64,000 nucleotides of DNA, taken from contig CP075496.1 of the NCBI GenBank assembly GCA_021613535.1, positions 1,922,001-1,986,000 on the forward strand, in the 5' to 3' direction. The translations under genes were made by a program, and so were the position numbers. The notes under the pieces are model-generated. The model was not told the origin of the DNA. It ran no database searches and saw nothing but the letters and a program-made list of their open reading frames with translations. Positions 59,905 to 64,000 of the stretch are shown here, piece by piece. This DNA is from Adineta vaga. Lineage: Eukaryota > Rotifera. Within the stretch, counting starts at the first letter, position 1, and each line of letters opens with the position of its first letter.

Positions 59905-61316
59905 TTAAAGTGAAATTTCATCTTCTCTTGTTCGTCGACTACAAATACTTGAACGAGTTTTAAAACTTGACCGATGACTATAAGAACTTGTTATACCACT
60001 TCCACTTCTTCCATTTGTTTCACATAGATTCATTGGTAAATCAAAATCATTCTTTTGTAAATGTCGATATAAGCCTTCAAATGGAACACTTTCTTGAGAA
60101 TGACCTGCACTACTACCATTTGAATGTGTTCGTATTGTCATACGTTGATCAAGAATCACTCGACTACGTTGATATCTTAATAGATATTTTAATGCACAAC
60201 GAAAACGATGATTTGTACAAATGAATACAAAGCATTTATATGAATAAAGTGATAATTCAAAAGCTAAACCAATTGTTTGCATATGGGCATGAGCATTAAG
60301 TAGAATATTATTCGATGACGAATAATCATCAATATAATGTGATGCAAATAAAACAATTAATCGTAAAATTTTACATGGAATTGAAAGAAAAACAAAGACA
60401 ATTCCAATTGAAAATGCTGCATTATATGTTCGAAGATATTCAACAATGGGAGAATCATAACGAAGTGAAATATTTTCTGTTTCTGAATGATGACTACGAA
60501 ATTCATTCCAGAGATTTGAACCTTTACGAAAAATAACTATCGATAATATACAAATAATAAATGTTGCTAAAATTAAACCAAGACCCGTATAGAAAAATAC
60601 ATTGACAATAACAGATGTGGAATGAATTGATTCACGTAAATCAACCATTTCAGCATTCATTAAACAATGATGATGATATGTTACATTCATTGTGAAGTTC
60701 GGTGAAAATATTAATGGTTCATTGTATGACATTGATTCAATGGATGGAACATTGAATAGAGTAAAGATAAATAGAAGAGCACAACTAAATAGAAAAACTT
60801 TAGAACCAAGAGATTTGTCAAGTTTTTTTTATTGACTTACACTGCATATTTCGCATTGACAATTGCAATAAGTCGATAGAATTTTGAATAAACAAGAAAT
60901 AATCGATTGAGAAGTAATAGAACAATTAACCAATGAGACATTAATGTCGAAATTCTTACAATATATGTTAATAATTTACAGCAAACAGTTGATATATTAA
61001 TTAATCCAGTCATAATTTCATTTTCTTGATCAGGTAATGCTTTATATCGTATAATTGAATTCATTAAATGATAGGATAAAACAATAGAATCAAAACAAAT
61101 AATTTCCATAAGAAAATTTTCAAATGTTCGTTTCTCTCCACCTGGTGAATGTCGAAGAATATATCCATTTCCAATTAACATAACACCATTACCAATGAAA
61201 CCAATCATAAAGAAAAAAATTGTAATAAGAAGTGAACGATATTCTGTAAGATGAATATTTTCATCTGAACCAAATGGTGCATGATCATCATGATCGAAAG
61301 ACCATTCGTCTGACAT
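59905..61316 (-). CDS. Rhodopsin-like seven-transmembrane receptor with long Ser-rich tail, orphan
   Basis: Exons 60841-61316 and 59905-60784 join in phase across a 56-nt intron (1356 nt, 451 aa). TM1 contains the GNGVMLIGNG pattern. After TM3 the DRY position reads NRLFLVY, as in the receptor at 8555-9616 where Asn also replaces Asp. Extracellular loop 2 has N-x-S/T and a Cys (NVTYHHHC) that could pair with TM3. The C-terminal tail (about residues 360-451) is rich in Ser, Arg and Gly (GSGITSSYSHRSS, RRTRED), fitting phosphorylation and arrestin control. The ligand is unknown. Confidence 0.75.
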
Positions 61317-62223
61317 AGTTGTTTGATATATCTATGAAAGAGAAGTTTTTGTAACAAGACAAATAGATTCACCAAACGGAAAAGTGATTGTTAGTCGAAT
61401 AGATGCGCTAGATATGTAATTGCATTTGACATGGAAGAAGAATCAATTCATCGTTTTCTCTTGTGTTCTTTTGCTGTTCTTTCTCTTCTTAGACTCGTTA
61501 TGGGGGAAAACAAATTTCAAGAGATGAAAATAAATAGCTCACTAATTAAATTAGAAGAAGCAAAGCTTTTTCTCTCGAATAAATGACTGCAAATTATTCT
61601 AAAGATGACGATCTCGTTGATTTTGATGGCAAATCTCATATGTCTCTTTCTCCTTCTCCTGAGCAGTGTCAATGTTGTTATTATTATCATTATTCTTTTT
61701 TTCTCATATTATTTGATGAAAGTTCGTTCGTTCTTTCTTTTCTTTTCTTTTCGTGACCGGATAAGAAGCAATAAAAGACAATATCCGTTTGGTTATTCAC
61801 AAATTCATAAAACAATATCAAGAAAATATGATTTTTTGTCAATGAGAAGAGGAAAATGTCCTCTCGTCGATCTTCTCAATTGATTCATTCCAATCTAAAC
61901 ATCCTAGATTTGTTTTGAAAGCATCATCATTCTTCAAATATGTATGATTTTGAATAAGATCGATCATAGTTGATCCAGGACTTGTTTTATATGTCTAAAA
62001 AGGATATAAACTGAAGAAAAACCATATGTAATACATAGTGTGCCTTGATTATCAACAACTATAAGACGTCATTCGATGAATAAATAATCAGATAGATGGA
62101 ATACTTTTTCTCAGCTTTTTCTCTTTATTGTCATGATGTGATTATGGTTGTCATTTGAATACAAAAAAAACATATATGTCGACACAAGAAAAAGAGAAGA
62201 AAGAAATGATTAAATTATGTCTT
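61317..62223. other. Intergenic region, no gene seen
   Basis: About 0.9 kb between the receptor promoter side and the cathepsin 3' end. Polypyrimidine tracts lie near 61640-61690 and 61730-61755. No coding exon was recognised. Confidence 0.4.
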
Positions 62224-63518
62224 TTAAACAAGAGGATAACTGGCAGCAGTAGCAATACCACATTGGTTACGTTTGTTACGGCTCATTTTGATATAACCTG
62301 AGTCACCCCATCCTTGTCCCCAGCTAAAGACAAAGATCCAAATCATTAAATATGTTATGTATAAAAAAGTTAATTAATAATAATTACCTGTTTTTAACGA
62401 GCCAGTAATCTTTGCCTGAATCGGTACCATAACCAACAGCAAGAACACCATGATCAAGTCGAACTTGTGAACAGAAGATTTCGTTATAAACTATAGAAGA
62501 ATTTAAAATTTCAATGAAGTTTTCATGTCTTTGAAAAAAAACATACCACCGTGTTTGTATAATTGAAATGATGTATGACCAGCATCAATAGCAACTGAAA
62601 TTGGACCAACAGTAGCAACAGCTTGTTGAAGAGCATTTTCATCTTTTGTTGTAATATCAGTAAAACCAGTATCGGTAGCACCAACATTTTCAGATTTGAA
62701 TCGGCATTGATTATCAACAGCTTCATATGGATATGAATCTTCAGTATCAATACCATTGTTATCTTTGATGTATTGAAAAGCTTGATCCATTAAACCACCA
62801 TTGCAACCCATGTTACCTTGTTTACCTGAACAATCAACTAAGTTTTGTTCGGAGAGTGAAACGAGTTTGCCAGATTGTTTGAAGTGTTGACCTTCAAGTG
62901 AACCAGTGGTTGAGAAAGCCCAGCATGAACCGCATTGACCTTGATCTTTAATTGGTGTTACATAACCTTTGTCACGCCAGTCTTTTAGAGAAAGAAAAAA
63001 ACGTCATTCAAATGAATTAACACTACAATTGATCTTCATACATACCAACGGTATCTGGTAATTTAACTTTGGGATTGAATGTAAATGTATGACGATCTTG
63101 ATTTCTTTGTCCTCGCATTGTAACATTATAACCATTCATTACTTTAACGAATTCATTGATTGTCTAATACAGTAAAAGATAAATGAAGATGATTTGTAAT
63201 GAAAGTTATTTAATTTACCATATCAGCGTATTTGTTCATTCCAAGCCAATATGTGTGAACACCAAGATCAGCTTGAAGATTATGATCTTGAACTTTTTTC
63301 AAGTTACCTTCCCATGTTGCTCGACTAAAATTTTCCGATAAAATCGATCGAAATAATTTCACACGAAATTTTTCTTACCGAACATGTTCTTCAGCATCAG
63401 AATATCGTTTATTATTGGCTTCTTTCCATAATTTCCAATGTTGATTTAATGTAACATCAAGAGCTAATGTACAACTAAGAGCAAGTGCAAGAACGGCAAG
63501 TACCGAAATGGATTGCAT
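62224..63518 (-). CDS. Cathepsin L-like cysteine protease preproenzyme
   Basis: Six exons, 63379-63518, 63219-63324, 63046-63163, 62547-62981, 62388-62490 and 62224-62323, total 1002 nt (333 aa), the same length as human cathepsin L. Residues 1-19 are a signal peptide ([12 protein letters not shown]). The I29 inhibitory propeptide follows ([20 protein letters not shown]; the MNKYADMT region matches the ERFNIN/GNFD type). The mature domain starts near [20 protein letters not shown]. Catalytic residues are Cys141 (CGSCWAF), His281 ([11 protein letters not shown]) and Asn300 (VKNSWGQGWG), with the oxyanion Gln in [16 protein letters not shown] is the usual cathepsin L signature. Expected role: lysosomal or secreted digestion. 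Complete and intact. Confidence 0.95.
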
Positions 63519-63757
63519 ATCTATATTTTATCATTCATTAAACATTTCTTTGATCATCTCAATTTTCACTTACCTTTATTTATTACCAAAGAATAAAAAG
63601 AATGTGTGAGTTAATTCAAAATTCACAAACGTTTTTATACTAAAATTTTATCTTCAATGCCACGTGTGTCTATATTATTATCTCTCACGGTAAAACGCGC
63701 TGTCACTATAGTCTTGCCCAGTCATTACTTCATGGTTATTTTTAGTTGTTCTAGATT

Positions 63758-64000
63758 CGTTTTTGTTAAAGCAATTCAAATTAGGTCAATTTATCATCCT
63801 CGTCATAAACATGAAGGCACATTTATAGTTGTTTTATTCGTACCCAAGAAAAAGAGAAGAAAATAGAAAAGAAGAAGAAGAAAACTCTAGAAAAGAATCA
63901 CTTTGTCCCACATGTAGAAAAACATTCTTTCAAGATTCAAGAACATTATCGAATGAATATGCATTTGTTGCTGAACCACCGTGTCCTGCACTACTCAATG
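63758..64000 (+). other. Start of an unidentified gene running off the right edge
   Basis: Near the end, a frame open to the edge reads a charged run (RKREENRKEEEEN) then SLCPTCRKTFFQDSRTLSNE, with a CPTCRK pair that could be part of a RING or other zinc-binding module. It is cut by the window, so neither frame nor family can be confirmed. Confidence 0.3.

Noticed and set aside
1-64000. tRNA, rRNA, CRISPR arrays, telomeric repeats or bacterial operons
   Set aside because: I looked for tRNA arm patterns, rRNA-like blocks, regularly spaced repeats and closely packed same-strand genes and saw none; the window is eukaryotic with spliced genes.

Overview
This is a eukaryotic, almost certainly animal, nuclear segment. 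It is AT-rich, with many genes split by very short introns (41-70 nt, GT..AG), poly-Ser/Gln/Asn/His runs and no operons. It holds animal-specific regulators (a Friend-of-GATA cofactor, zfh-type homeobox remnants, an acetylcholinesterase, rhodopsin-like receptors). It also holds an F-box/leucine-rich gene of the kind expanded in bdelloid rotifers, and a plant-style PPR protein with a DYW cytidine-deaminase domain. That combination suggests a bdelloid rotifer; this is an inference, since no marker gene for species identification is present.

Layout. 0-10 kb: FOG/ZFPM-like zinc-finger cofactor (-), a disordered protein with IPV-like motifs and a C-terminal SILK/RVxF PP1-docking tail (-), and a 7TM receptor (-). 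11-17 kb: a class I methyltransferase (+), an MFSD2-like lipid transporter in 13 exons (+) and a charged orphan protein (-). 20-31 kb: a cholinesterase with complete catalytic triad (+), the E2F partner TFDP (-) and a very large Ser/Gln/His-rich orphan protein (-). 33-36 kb: a J-domain protein with three C-x2-C..H..C fingers (+).

36-55 kb is a rearranged accessory block. A PPR-DYW gene (-, 37.4-40.2 kb) lies head to head with a broken zfh-type zinc-finger/homeobox sequence. A second copy of this junction (46.0-50.1 kb) carries a truncated PPR copy and a longer, also broken, zfh remnant. Between them are a possible piggyBac-like insertion, a decayed flavin amine-oxidase fragment and an intact small orphan gene. 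An 840-bp non-coding repeat lies on both sides of the block (36.1 and 53.8 kb). A frameshifted F-box gene with a tiny hAT-like insertion and a palindromic MITE complete it.

56-64 kb: a single-pass membrane protein (-), a second 7TM receptor (-), a complete cathepsin L (-) and the start of an unidentified gene at the right edge.

The most unusual item is the PPR-DYW gene. Its deaminase core (HSE..CGDCH) is intact, but one extra base shifts the final codons out of the CSCNDY tail frame. Exon joins were made by hand from GT/AG sites and reading phase; joins whose total length is a multiple of three are stated as such.
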